The notes beneath the pieces are model-generated. The model was given only the letters and a program-made list of their open reading frames with translations. It ran no database searches and was not told the DNA's origin. Positions 8,431 through 17,596 of a stretch of DNA of 64,000 bases are shown here, piece by piece. This DNA is from Motilibacter peucedani (GTDB taxonomy: Bacteria > Actinomycetota > Actinomycetes > Motilibacterales > Motilibacteraceae). Location: positions 620,001 to 684,000 of the forward strand of contig NZ_RBWV01000009.1 of the NCBI RefSeq assembly GCF_003634695.1. The letters run 5' to 3'. The position numbers and the translations under genes are program-made. The stretch's first letter is position 1; every line of letters starts with the position of its first letter.

Positions 8431-10353
8431 CTAGGACTCCTCCGCCCGCACGACGTGCATGACCGCGTTGACCAGCGCGAGGTGGGTGAACGCCTGCGGG
8501 AAGTTGCCCAGGTGCTTGCCGGTGCGGGGGTCGAGCTCCTCGGCGTAGAGCTGCAGGTCGCCCGACAGCGAGAGCAGCTTCTCGCAGAGCCGGCGGGCGC
8601 GGTCGACCTCGCCGATCTCGACGAGGGCGGACACCAGCCAGAACGAGCAGATCGTGAAGGTGCCCTCCTCGCCGTGGAAGCCGTCGTCGGTCTCCTCCGG
8701 GCGGTAGCGCAGGACCAGCCCGTCGACGGTGAGCTCGTCGGCGACCGCCAGCACCGTCGCGCGCAGCCGCGGGTCGTCCTGCGGGAGGAAGCGCAGCAGC
8801 GGCGCGAGCAGCACCGAGGCGTCGAGCGCGTCGCTGCCGTAGCGCTGCACCAGCACGCCGCGCTCGTCCAAGCCGTGGGTGAGCACGTCGTCGCGGATCT
8901 CGTCGGCGAGCGCCGACCACTCCTCGGCGCGCTTGGTCTGCTCCAGCATGCGCGCGATGCGTGCGCCTCGGTCGAGCGCGACCCAGCACATGATCTTGGA
9001 CGAGACGAAGTGCTGCGGCTCGCCGCGCACCTCCCAGATGCCGCGGTCGGGCTCGCGCCAGGCGTCCATGGCCCGCTGGGTGAGCGCCTCCATCAGCGGC
9101 CAGATGCGCTCGTCGATGTGCTCCTGCACCTTGGCGTGGAGGTAGACCGAGTCGAGGATGGCGCCCCACACGTCGTGCTGCACCTGGTCGTAGGCCGCGT
9201 TGCCGATCCGCACCGGTGAGGCTCCCGCGTAGCCCGGCAGGTGGGGCAGCTCGCGCTCCGGGAGCTCGGCCTCGCCGCCGATGCCGTACATGATCTGCAC
9301 CTCGCCGTCGCTGGTCGCGACGTCGAGCAGGAACGAGAAGAAGTCGACCGCCTCCCAGTCGAAGCCGAGGGTGTACATCGCCCACAGCGCGAACGTGGAG
9401 TCGCGGATCCAGGAGTAGCGGTAGTCGTAGTTGCGGCTGCCCTGCGGCGTCTCCGGCAGCGAGGTCGTCGCAGCCGCCATGATCGCGCCGGTGGGTGCGT
9501 AGGTCAGGCCCTTGAGCGTGAGCGCGCTGCGCTGCAGGAAGCTGCGCCACGGGTGGTCGGGGAAGTTGCCGCGCGCCAGCCAGTGCTGCCAGTGGTGGGC
9601 GGTCCACACGAGCTTGTCGTAGGCCTCGGCGAAGGTCCGCGGCGGCACGGCGCCGTGCCACGACATCGCGACGAAGCGCTCCTCGCCCTCCTTGAGCAGC
9701 GTGCGGGCGGTGGCCAGCCCGCCCTCGAAGCCGAGCCGCATGTCGCTGGTGAGCACCAGCTCGAGGTCGGTGCCCTCGGCGCGGGCGACGCCCTGCGAGT
9801 AGTCGTCGCCGGTGTAGGACCAGACCACCGGCACGCGGCCGTAGTCGGCGACCGGCTCGCAGTCCATCACCACCTGCACCTCGCCCGAGGCGCAGCGCAC
9901 CGTGCGCAGCAGGATGTGCTCGGCGTCGTAGTCGGTCGGCGGCCGCTTGTGGGTGCCCGAGCGCTCGTGCTGGTGGTGCCAGGGGCCCATGACGAGCACG
10001 TCGCGCACGATCAGCCAGCCGGTCGAGGTGCCCCAGCTGGTCTCGAGCACCATCGTGCCCGGGAGGTAGCGCCGTGCGTCGGGCACCGTGCGGTCGCTGG
10101 GCCCGAGGCCGAACGCGCCCGCGTGCCGGCCGAGGATCGCGCCGAAGACGCTCGGTGCGTCCATCCGCGGCACGCTCATCCACTCGATCGCGCCGCTGGG
10201 GGCGACCAGGGCGGTGACCTCGCCGTCGGAGATGAAGCCGTAGTCGCCGATCGGGGGGAAGGCGGAGGTCGACGGCCCGCTGGCCGGGGGAGTCGCCTCC
10301 TGCGTCACGTCGTCCGGCTGTGCCGGCTCGCCGTCGGTGTCCGTCGTCGCCAC
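8431..10353 (-). CDS. Glycoside hydrolase family 15 protein (trehalase/glucoamylase-like)
   Basis: A 640-residue cytoplasmic GH15 enzyme, the family of glucoamylases and of the actinobacterial trehalase that splits trehalose to two glucoses. An N-terminal beta domain (PPIGDYGFISDGEVTALV, about 30-250) is followed by the (alpha/alpha)6 barrel. Barrel landmarks are NYDYRYSWIRDSTFALWA, GIWEVRGEPQHFVSSKIMCWVALDRG with the proposed catalytic Glu, and the second acid region GEEGTFTICSFWLVSAL. Length and N-terminal motif fit the mycobacterial-type trehalase group. GTG 10353 was chosen because GGGAGGAG lies six bases upstream; earlier in-frame starts lie in noncoding sequence. It is first gene of a three-gene operon. 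Confidence 0.85.
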   Translation of the reverse strand: MATTDTDGEPAQPDDVTQEATPPASGPSTSAFPPIGDYGFISDGEVTALVAPSGAIEWMSVPRMDAPSVFGAILGRHAGAFGLGPSDRTVPDARRYLPGTMVLETSWGTSTGWLIVRDVLVMGPWHHQHERSGTHKRPPTDYDAEHILLRTVRCASGEVQVVMDCEPVADYGRVPVVWSYTGDDYSQGVARAEGTDLELVLTSDMRLGFEGGLATARTLLKEGEERFVAMSWHGAVPPRTFAEAYDKLVWTAHHWQHWLARGNFPDHPWRSFLQRSALTLKGLTYAPTGAIMAAATTSLPETPQGSRNYDYRYSWIRDSTFALWAMYTLGFDWEAVDFFSFLLDVATSDGEVQIMYGIGGEAELPERELPHLPGYAGASPVRIGNAAYDQVQHDVWGAILDSVYLHAKVQEHIDERIWPLMEALTQRAMDAWREPDRGIWEVRGEPQHFVSSKIMCWVALDRGARIARMLEQTKRAEEWSALADEIRDDVLTHGLDERGVLVQRYGSDALDASVLLAPLLRFLPQDDPRLRATVLAVADELTVDGLVLRYRPEETDDGFHGEEGTFTICSFWLVSALVEIGEVDRARRLCEKLLSLSGDLQLYAEELDPRTGKHLGNFPQAFTHLALVNAVMHVVRAEES

Positions 10354-10375
10354 AGGGCTCCTCCCTCTCGCGGGC

Positions 10376-10381
10376 ACCGTA
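10376..10381 (-). promoter_or_regulatory. -10 box of the GH15 operon
   Basis: On the minus strand TACGGT lies 22 bases before the GTG start, with the ribosome site in between. It fits the actinobacterial TANNNT -10 consensus. No clear -35 is seen. Confidence 0.4.
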
Positions 10382-10459
10382 CCCCCGGAGCGGCGGGAGG
10401 GCGCGCGCGGCGCGGCGTCGAACCGCGAGGGGCCGAACCACCGCGTCGCGCCCACGGGC

Positions 10460-13408
10460 TCAGCCCTTGACCGAGTCGTCGTCCAGGCCGTCGAGGAGGT
10501 CGGCGCCCGGCCCGCCGTGCAGGCTGTCGTGGCCGTCGCCGCCGAAGAGGTGGTCGTCGCCGGCGCCGCCGTGGATGGTGTCGTCACCCGCACCACCGCA
10601 GACCACGTCGTTGCCGTCGCCGCCTTGCACCTTGTCCTTGCCGCCGAGCGCCACGATGACGTCGTCGCCAGCGGTGCCGGTGATCCTGTCGTTGCCCTCG
10701 GTGCCGACGATCGTCGCGACCTGCCCGTCGCAGCGCAGCAGCGTCACCGGGCCGCCCGGATCGGTGACGATGCCGTTGGCGGTGAGGTCGGAGTCGCCAC
10801 GGACGCCGTCGACCAGGTGCAGCGTCACGGTGTCGCCCGAGACGGTCGCGCCGGTGCCGCCCGCGAAGGAGAAGTCGTACCAGGCAGGGGTCGGCGCGCC
10901 CGGTCGCGGGCCGTGCTTCCAGTACGCGTCCGGTGCCGTCCCCGGCGGCAGCAGCAGCTGCACCGTGGCGGTCGGACTCGCGGTGACCGAGAAGCTGAAG
11001 GCGCCGACCGGCAGCCGCACGCCCGCCGGGGCGCCGGGTGCGGGCGCCGTCGTGTGCACGTCCTGGAGCACCGAGCCCGGGCTGGCGACGAAGGTGACGT
11101 AGCCGGCACCGTTCGCCGCCGGCAGCGAGGCCACGCCCGGCTGCAGCCGGTCGGGGATGCCGTCGCTGTTGCCGTCGCCGCCGTGCGGTGCGCCGTCCTC
11201 GGTCGCCGGCGAGACGCCGTCGCCGTCGCTCGGGGGCTGGTACTCGTAGGCGCCGAGGTCGCACCGCGGCGTACCGTCCAGGTCACCGTCGACCGGTCGC
11301 GGCTGCTGGCGCGCGTCGTGCGTGCCGCAGTCGAAGAAGGTCGCGGACGTGCCGGACACGTCCGCGTCGATCGCGGGGCTGCCGGAGAGCAGGGCGTGGG
11401 TACGCGGCAGACCGCCGTTCGCGCCGAGCGGGCCGAGCCGCGGGTCGAGGGGCGCCTCGCCCGTGCCGCTCTGGATCGTGCTGTGGTCGCCGAAGATCGT
11501 GTCGCGGATGACGCAGCTGTCGCTGAGCACCCCGAGCAGGTTGTCGCGGTGCGAAGTCATCCGGAAGGTGGTCGGGCTGTAGCAGTCGGGTCCGTAGCCG
11601 CTCTGGAAGCGGTCGCGGTTGTCGGTGTTGCCGGCGATGACCGAGTTGGCGACGTTGACCTGCGCGACCGGCCCGAGGTTCATGATGCCGCCGCCGAAGC
11701 GGTCCGGCTCGCCCGAGCCGCCCGGCCGGTTGGCCTCGTTGCCGGTGATCGTGCTGAAGCTGATGTCGAGCACCGCGTCGTCGCTCACGTTGCGGATGCC
11801 GCCGCCACCGCCCCAGACGCGGTTGCCCGAGACAGTGACGCCCACGAGGTCGGCGTGCTTGAGGTTCGACAGGCCGCCGCCGCGCGTCGCGACGTTGCCC
11901 GCGAGGGTGGTGTCGGTGAGGGTGAGGCTGCCGTTGTTGAAGATGCCGCCCCCCTGCGAGGTCTGCCCTCCGCCGCCCTCGGGCAGCGAGTTGTCGCGGA
12001 CCTCGCTGCGGCGGACGTCGAGCACGCCCCAGTTGCTGATGCCGCCGCCGAAGACGGACGAGGAGTTGTCGCGCACGACGCTGTCGCTGAGCGTCACGCT
12101 GGCGCCGGCGTTGACGTAGAGCCCCGCGCCCGGCACGCCGACGTCGCTGCGCCCGTTGCGCAGCGTCAGTCCCGTCACGCTCACGATCGGGCCGTGGCCG
12201 GTGCCGACGCGAGGCGCCAGGCAGGCAGGAGTGTCGAGCAGCGGTGACCCGGCTGTCCCCGCCAGGTGGACCCCGCGGTAGGCGCCGGTGGTGCCGGAGT
12301 AGCGGAGCACCTGCCTCGTGCCGAAGCTCAGCACCAGCAGGTCGCCGTCCTCGGAGAAGACCAGGTCGGTGGGCCGGTCGAGGCCGCCGGAGCCGGCCGT
12401 CACGAACGTGCTCTGGTAGGCGCCGGTCGTGGCGTCGTACTTCAGCACGCGGTCGTTGGCCCAGCTCGAGACGTAGAGCGAGCCACCGCGTACCACCATG
12501 CCGCGGGGCGTGTCGAGGCCACCGGAGAAGGGCGCCACGAGCGCACCGAGGTACGCGCCGGTGCCCGCGTCGTAGCGCAGCACCGCGTCGCTGCCGGCGC
12601 TCGTGACCAGCAGCTCGTTCCCGCGGAACAGCAGGCTGTTGGGGTTGGCGAGACCGCCGGACCTGGCGGGGACGACGACGTCGACGAACGCGCCCGTGAA
12701 CCGGTCGTAGCGCAGCACCCGGCTGGCGACGTAGTCGGTGACGTAGAGGTAGTCGCCGTGGAACTCTGCATCGGTCGCACCGCCGAGGCCGCCGGACCCG
12801 TTGGCCACGAAGACGCTCTTGGGAGCGCCGGTGCGGCCGTCGTAGCGCACGACGCCCGTGGAGAAACCGGTGACGTAGACGTCGCCGTCGTTGCCCGGGG
12901 TGACGGCACCGGGGATCGAGAGCCCGCCAGCGCCGGGGCTGACCAGCGTGCCGTTGCGCTGGCCGTTGCGGTCGACGCTCACCACGCTGTTTCGCGCACT
13001 GTCGCAGACCAGGAGCTCCGCGGTGCGCACCTCGAGCACGCTGTCGTGGTGCTGCCCGTCGAGCACCGTCGTCGCGGCACCGCCGGGAGCGTTGAGGAAG
13101 AGCGAGTCCTCCACCCGCAGGGCGCTGTCGAGCAGGTAGGTGCCCGGGGGCACGGTGACGGTGTCCATGCCCGGCAGGGCGTCGGTCTGCTGCACGGCAG
13201 CTCTCAGCGTGCAGGCACCTCCCGCTGCGGCGCAGACGCCGTCGCTCAGGTCGGCGTCCGGGAGGTCGGCGGTGCTGGTGACCGTGACGGTGGTGGCGAG
13301 CGCCGGTGTGGCACCTATGACCACAACGGCGCTCGACACGCCACCTAGTACCAGTGCGGCGCTGACAGTCATGGCGAGGCGGCGACGCCCCCGCGAGTTC
13401 TCCCCCAT
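10460..13408 (-). CDS. Secreted CSLREA-like / propeller / beta-helix protein with RTX-like tail
   Basis: A 982-residue exported protein. Residues 1-36 form a Sec signal peptide (basic MGENSRGRRR, a hydrophobic core, then ATPALA). A CSLREA-like module follows (GVCAAAGGACTLRAAVQQTDA, about 52-73). Next come about six 45-residue repeats of the form RVLRYDxxTGAY...GGL, reading as a beta-propeller. A parallel beta-helix with GGGISN/GGGIFNN turns comes next, then a choice-of-anchor-Q-like DLGAYEYQP segment. The C terminus has glycine/aspartate nonapeptides (GGDGNDVVCGGAGDDTIHGGAGDDHLFGG cut across 10.5-10.7 kb) like RTX calcium-binding repeats. It is probably a surface or extracellular binding protein; function unknown. 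Confidence 0.8.
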   Translation of the reverse strand: MGENSRGRRRLAMTVSAALVLGGVSSAVVVIGATPALATTVTVTSTADLPDADLSDGVCAAAGGACTLRAAVQQTDALPGMDTVTVPPGTYLLDSALRVEDSLFLNAPGGAATTVLDGQHHDSVLEVRTAELLVCDSARNSVVSVDRNGQRNGTLVSPGAGGLSIPGAVTPGNDGDVYVTGFSTGVVRYDGRTGAPKSVFVANGSGGLGGATDAEFHGDYLYVTDYVASRVLRYDRFTGAFVDVVVPARSGGLANPNSLLFRGNELLVTSAGSDAVLRYDAGTGAYLGALVAPFSGGLDTPRGMVVRGGSLYVSSWANDRVLKYDATTGAYQSTFVTAGSGGLDRPTDLVFSEDGDLLVLSFGTRQVLRYSGTTGAYRGVHLAGTAGSPLLDTPACLAPRVGTGHGPIVSVTGLTLRNGRSDVGVPGAGLYVNAGASVTLSDSVVRDNSSSVFGGGISNWGVLDVRRSEVRDNSLPEGGGGQTSQGGGIFNNGSLTLTDTTLAGNVATRGGGLSNLKHADLVGVTVSGNRVWGGGGGIRNVSDDAVLDISFSTITGNEANRPGGSGEPDRFGGGIMNLGPVAQVNVANSVIAGNTDNRDRFQSGYGPDCYSPTTFRMTSHRDNLLGVLSDSCVIRDTIFGDHSTIQSGTGEAPLDPRLGPLGANGGLPRTHALLSGSPAIDADVSGTSATFFDCGTHDARQQPRPVDGDLDGTPRCDLGAYEYQPPSDGDGVSPATEDGAPHGGDGNSDGIPDRLQPGVASLPAANGAGYVTFVASPGSVLQDVHTTAPAPGAPAGVRLPVGAFSFSVTASPTATVQLLLPPGTAPDAYWKHGPRPGAPTPAWYDFSFAGGTGATVSGDTVTLHLVDGVRGDSDLTANGIVTDPGGPVTLLRCDGQVATIVGTEGNDRITGTAGDDVIVALGGKDKVQGGDGNDVVCGGAGDDTIHGGAGDDHLFGGDGHDSLHGGPGADLLDGLDDDSVKG

Positions 13409-13437
13409 GCTGGCACGGTCGTCCTGGCCGGCGTCGA

Positions 13438-13473
13438 AGTCAAGGGTCTGCCGGGCAGGCGTAGGTTCGGCCC
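13438..13473. promoter_or_regulatory. Divergent promoter region of the secreted protein and GH127 genes
   Basis: On the plus strand TAGGTT (13462-13467) ends six bases before the GH127 GTG, a leaderless layout. On the minus strand TTGACT (13443-13438), a 17-base spacer and GACCGT place a -10 about six bases before the ATG of the secreted protein. The two promoters therefore overlap within roughly 65 bases. Called by consensus only. Confidence 0.4.
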
Positions 13474-15440
13474 GTGGCAGCTCCCGAGGACCCGGTCCGG
13501 ACCGTCGCACCGATCGCGCCCGTTGCACCGAGCAGCGACGCCCACGTGCGGCTGCGGCCGCTCGGCCTGCGCGAGGTGGCGCTGACCGGCGGGCCGTGGC
13601 TCGACTGGCAGTGGGCCAACCGCGACGTGACAGCGCCGCACGAGTTCGAGTGGCTCGAGCGCGACGGCACGGTGGACAACCTGCGTCGCCTGGCCCCCGG
13701 CGCCACCGGACCCGAGCGACGCGGCTTGTGGTTCACCGACCCGACCTCTACAAGGCCCTCGAGGGAGTGGCCTGGGAGCTCGGGCGTGCGGACTCGCCGG
13801 CGCTCGCAGCGCTCGTCGACGAGATGGCCGGCGTCATCGGCGCAGCGCAGGGGCCCGACGGCTACGTCAACTCCTTCGTGCAGGCCGGGCTCGACGTGCG
13901 CTGGGACGACCTGGTGAAGAGCCACGAGCTCTACTGCATCGGGCACCTCGTGCAGGCCGGCATCGCGCACCGCCGGGCGACGGGCAGCAGCTCGCTGTTC
14001 GACGTGGCGGTCCGCGCGGCCGACTGCGCGGTGCGCGACTTCGGCGGCGGGCGCCGGCGCGACTCCGACGGCCACGAGGAGGTCGAGATGGCGCTGGTCG
14101 AGCTCTTCCGCGAGACGGGGGAGCGCGCCTACCTCGAGCTGGCCCGCCAGTTCCTCGACGACCGCGGCTACGGCCTGCTCGGCACCGACGGCCACTTCGA
14201 GCCCGCCTACTTCCAGGACGCTGTGCCCGTGCGCGAGCAGACCGAGGTCGTCGGGCACGCGGTGCGCGCGGTCTACCTGATCGCCGGCATGGTCGACGTC
14301 TACGTCGAGACCGGTGACCAGACCCTGCTCGACGCAGCGGTCGCGCAGTGGGAGTCGATGACGGCGCGCAAGGCCTACGTCACCGGGGCTGTCGGCTTGC
14401 GCGTCGAGGGCGAGGCGTTCGGCGACCCCTACGAGCTGCCGCCCGACCTCGGCTACGGCGAGACCTGCGCCAGCATCGGCGTCGTGATGGCGTCGTGGCG
14501 GCTGCTGCTCGCCACCGGCGAGGCGCGCTTCGCCGACGCGGTCGAGCGGGCGCTGCACAACCTGGTCGCCGCGTCGACCTCGGTCGAGCGGACCGGCTTC
14601 TTCTACAGCAACCCCGCCCAGCGCCGGGTGCCCCACGAGCCGGCGCCGACCGACACCCGGCCGACCCGCGCGGCGGCTCCGGGCACCCGCCCGCCGTGGT
14701 TCGAGTGCGCGTGCTGCCCGCCGAACGTCCTGCGCACCATCGCCTCCCTCGGCGCCTATGTCGCCACGTGGTCGCCCGCCGGCGTGCAGGTGCACCAGTA
14801 CGTCCCCGCCACCGTCGCCGCCGACCTGCCCGAGGGGCGCGTCGAGCTCGAGGTCGCCACCGCGTACCCGCTCGACGGGGTCGTCGACGTGCGCGTCGTC
14901 ACCTCGCCCGACGAGCCCTGGGAGTTGCGGCTGCGCGTGCCCGCGTGGGCGGGCGACGGGGCGCGGCTCGAGGTCGACGGCGAGGGGCGCGCCGCCGGAG
15001 GGCCGGGGTACGCAGCGGTGGCCCGCCGCTGGGAGGCGGGCGAGCGCGTACGCCTCGTGCTCCCCGTCGCCCCGCGCCTCACGGTGGCCCACCCCTCGGT
15101 CGACGCCGTGCGCGGCCAGGTCGCCGTCGAGCGCGGCCCGGTCGTGCTCTGCTTCGAGTCGCCCGACCAGCGCGGGCTCGACCTCGAGCGCGTCGAGCTG
15201 CTCGTCGACCGCCCGCTCGAGGAGGAGACCGTCGAGCTGCTCGGCCAGCGGGTCGTGCGGGTCCGGGCGAGGGGCGTCCAGCGCGACGACAGCGGCTGGG
15301 CGGGCTCGGGCTGGGCGACGCTGGGGCAGGAGCCGGCCGGCGCGGCCCGCGAGGTCGAGCTCGTGGCGGTGCCCTACGCGCTGTGGGCCAACCGCGGGCC
15401 GTCCACGATGCGCGTCTTCGTGCCCGCGCGGCGCGGCTGA
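13474..15440 (+). pseudogene. GH127 beta-L-arabinofuranosidase-like gene with a one-base frameshift
   Basis: About 655 codons of a glycoside hydrolase family 127 enzyme, which removes beta-L-arabinofuranosyl residues. The first 89 codons (GTG 13474; LRPLGLREVALTGGPW ... ERRGLWFTD) are in one frame. From base 13743 the homology continues in another frame (DLYKALEGVAWELGR ...). One base is missing near 13738-13743; restoring a C would give FTD-P-DLYKALE. Downstream everything is intact, including GETCASIG and FECACCPPN, which carry the zinc/nucleophile cysteines of the family. So this is either a recently broken gene or a sequencing error. The TAGGTT -10 six bases before GTG suggests leaderless transcription. 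Confidence 0.8.
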
Positions 15441-15453
15441 CCCGACCACCCGT

Positions 15454-15459
15454 TAGGGT
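15454..15459 (+). promoter_or_regulatory. -10 box for dcd (leaderless type)
   Basis: TAGGGT lies seven bases before the GTG start of dcd. There is no Shine-Dalgarno sequence in between, which points to leaderless transcription. The -35 is not recognisable. Confidence 0.4.
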
Positions 15460-15466
15460 CGCTCGC

Positions 15467-16036
15467 GTGATCCTGTCGGACGGCACCATCCGCCGCCTGC
15501 TCGACGAGGGCCGGCTCGTGGTCGACCCGATCGAGCCCAGCCAGGTGCAGCCGGCCAGCGTCGACGTGCGGCTCGGCGCGGAGTTCCTCGTCTTCCGCAA
15601 CCACACCGCCGAGGTCATCGACCCCTACGCGCGGCGCAGCGACCTCATGCAGAAGATCGCGGTGGGCGAGGGCGACGCGTTCGTGCTCCACCCCGGCGAG
15701 TTCGTGCTCGGCACCACCCTCGAGGCGATCGGCCTGCCCGACGACCTGGTCGCCCGGGTCGAGGGCAAGAGCAGCCTCGGCCGGCTGGGCCTGCTCATCC
15801 ACGCGACCGCCGGCTTCGTCGACCCCGGCTGGAAGCGCGGCCAGATCACCCTCGAGCTCTCCAACGTCGCGACGCTGCCGATCAAGCTGTGGCCGGGCAT
15901 GCGGGTCGGGCAGCTCTCCTTCCACACCCTCGACGCGCCGGCCGAGCGGCCCTACGGCCACCCCGACCTGGGCTCGAAGTACGTCGGCCAGCAGGGCCCG
16001 GTCGCCTCGCAGTACGAGCAGAACGCACGCAGCTAG
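15467..16036 (+). CDS. dcd: dCTP deaminase
   Basis: A 189-residue dCTP deaminase, converting dCTP to dUTP (or directly to dUMP in bifunctional forms) for dTTP synthesis. The family pattern is complete: VILSDGTIRRLLDEGRL at the start, PASVDVRLG, the active-site strand KSSLGRLGLLIHATAGFVDPGW with catalytic Glu in VEGKSS, and the C-terminal GSKYVGQQGPVASQY. Length is normal. It starts at GTG 15467 and probably lacks a leader. Its stop overlaps the exonuclease III stop on the other strand through a shared CTAG. Confidence 0.93.
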   Translation: MILSDGTIRRLLDEGRLVVDPIEPSQVQPASVDVRLGAEFLVFRNHTAEVIDPYARRSDLMQKIAVGEGDAFVLHPGEFVLGTTLEAIGLPDDLVARVEGKSSLGRLGLLIHATAGFVDPGWKRGQITLELSNVATLPIKLWPGMRVGQLSFHTLDAPAERPYGHPDLGSKYVGQQGPVASQYEQNARS

Positions 16037-16818
16037 CTCTCGTCGGAGAGCTCCACGACCACCGGCGCGTGGTCGGAGGCGCCCTTGCCCTTGCGCGCCT
16101 CGCGGTCGATCCAGGCGTCCGTGACCCGCGTGCGCACGGGCTCGCTGGCGTAGACCAGGTCGATGCGCATGCCGAGGTTCTTGTGGAACATGCCGGCGCG
16201 GTAGTCCCAGTAGGTGAACGGGATGTCGTACTTCAGCGCGCGCGGCACCACGTCGCCGAGGCCCAGGTCGCGCAGCGCGGCGAGGGCGCCGCGCTCGGGC
16301 GGGGTGACGTGCGTGGAGTGCGTGAAGGCCTTCGGGTCCCAGACGTCGGCGTCGGTGGGCGCGACGTTGAAGTCGCCCATCACCGCCAGCGGTCCGGGCA
16401 GCTCGGCGGCCACCGCGTCGCGCAGCGCGTCGAACCACGCCAGCTTGTAGGCGTAGTGCTCGTGCCCCGGCTCCCGGCCGTTGGGCACGTAGACCGACCA
16501 CACGCGTACGCCGCCGCACGTCGCCGACACCGCGCGCGCCTCGCGCACGTCGGGGGTCGGGAAGCCGGGGTCGCTGGGGAGGCCGCGGCGTACGTCGTCG
16601 ATCCCCACGCGTGAGAGCAGCGCCACGCCGTTCCACCGACCCTCGCCGTGGGCGGCCACCTCGTAGCCCAGCGCCTCGACGCCCGCGCGCGGGAATGCGG
16701 CGTCGTCGCACTTGGTCTCCTGCAGGCACACGACGTCGGGCGCGACCCGCTCGAGCCACTCGAGCATCCGGGGCTCGCGGGCCAGCACGGAGTTGACGTT
16801 CCAGGTGGCGATGCGCAC
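16033..16818 (-). CDS. xth: Exodeoxyribonuclease III
   Basis: A 261-residue Mg-dependent exonuclease III/AP endonuclease of the EEP superfamily, acting in base-excision repair. Signature motifs in order: RIATWNVNS (metal Asn), CLQETKCDD (metal Glu), VYVPNGREPGHEHYAYK (catalytic Tyr), VMGDFNVAPTDADVWD, MRIDLVYAS and the terminal SDHAPVVVEL. GTG 16818 gives the family N terminus; an in-frame ATG at 16830 is possible. Before GTG 16818 there is CATGCT and a seven-base gap, a possible leaderless -10. It is convergent with dcd (4-base overlap) and divergent from the amidotransferase gene. Confidence 0.92.
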   Translation of the reverse strand: MRIATWNVNSVLAREPRMLEWLERVAPDVVCLQETKCDDAAFPRAGVEALGYEVAAHGEGRWNGVALLSRVGIDDVRRGLPSDPGFPTPDVREARAVSATCGGVRVWSVYVPNGREPGHEHYAYKLAWFDALRDAVAAELPGPLAVMGDFNVAPTDADVWDPKAFTHSTHVTPPERGALAALRDLGLGDVVPRALKYDIPFTYWDYRAGMFHKNLGMRIDLVYASEPVRTRVTDAWIDREARKGKGASDHAPVVVELSDES

Positions 16819-16865
16819 GGGGCCAAGCATGGCGCACCAGCGCTGGGCGCACCCGTTCGGCCAGA

Positions 16866-17567
16866 ATGGCGGGCGTGACGGTCCTGGTCGTGCAGCACAA
16901 GCCGGTGGAGGGGCCCTACCGCCTCGGGCAGGCGCTGGTGCGCGCCGGGCGGGCGCTCGACGTGCGCCGCACCTACCTCGGCGACCCCGTGCCGGCCGAC
17001 GCGTCGAGCCTGAGCGGGGTCGTCGTCATGGGCGGGCCGATGGCCGCCTACAGCGACGAGGGCTTCGCGAGCAGGACGGCCGAGCTGGCGCTGCTCGAGG
17101 ACGCGCTCGACCGCTCGGTCCCGGTGCTCGGCATCTGCCTGGGCGCGCAGCTGCTGGCCGTCGCCTCCGGTGGCTCTGCGGTGCCGGGGCACGGGCTCGA
17201 GGTGGGCTGGGGCGACGTCGAGCTCACCGAGGCCGCAGCCTCCGACGAGCTGCTCGGCAGCCTGCCGACCCGGCTGCGCACCCTGCACTGGCACGGCGAC
17301 ACGGTCGTCCTGCCGCCGCAGGCTGCCCACCTGGCGCGCAGCGCGGCCTACGAGAACCAGGCCTTCCGCGTCGGCGCGGCCGCCTGGGGGCTCCAGCCGC
17401 ACCTCGAGCTCGACCGCGCCGGCGTCGACGCGTTCTGCACGGAGTTCGCCGACGAGGCGCCCGGCCCGCTGGGCGAGGAGATCCGCGAGCGGGCGCCGGA
17501 GGCCGTCGCGGCGCTCGCGGGGGTCGCCGAGGTGGTGTTCGGGCGGTTCGCGGCTCTCTGCCGCTGA
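16866..17567 (+). CDS. Class I glutamine amidotransferase-like protein
   Basis: A 233-residue stand-alone class I (triad) glutamine amidotransferase domain. The nucleophile Cys is in VLGICLGAQLLA, with the oxyanion glycines of VVMGGPMAAYSDE before it. His/Glu appear as GLQPHLELD where the family usually has QFHPE, so the His and Glu of the triad are present in altered spacing. No acceptor domain is attached; such proteins include GMP-synthase-like and gamma-Glu-polyamine hydrolase-like members. The start could be ATG 16866 or GTG 16875; CAGAAT seven bases before GTG 16875 would suit leaderless transcription. Confidence 0.78.
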   Translation: MAGVTVLVVQHKPVEGPYRLGQALVRAGRALDVRRTYLGDPVPADASSLSGVVVMGGPMAAYSDEGFASRTAELALLEDALDRSVPVLGICLGAQLLAVASGGSAVPGHGLEVGWGDVELTEAAASDELLGSLPTRLRTLHWHGDTVVLPPQAAHLARSAAYENQAFRVGAAAWGLQPHLELDRAGVDAFCTEFADEAPGPLGEEIRERAPEAVAALAGVAEVVFGRFAALCR

Positions 17568-17574
17568 GGCAGGC

Positions 17575-17596
17575 GAGGGCTCTGCCGCTGGCCCTC
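17575..17596. terminator. Candidate bidirectional terminator hairpin
   Basis: GAGGGC (17575-17580) and GCCCTC (17591-17596) with a ten-base loop lie between the convergent amidotransferase and GGDEF-EAL genes, reaching the latter's stop. No U tract. Confidence 0.35.

Noticed and set aside
10594-10700. Glycine/aspartate repeat DNA as a possible CRISPR-like array
   Set aside because: The repeats are short, degenerate and in frame, coding the calcium-binding nonapeptides; there are no spacers.
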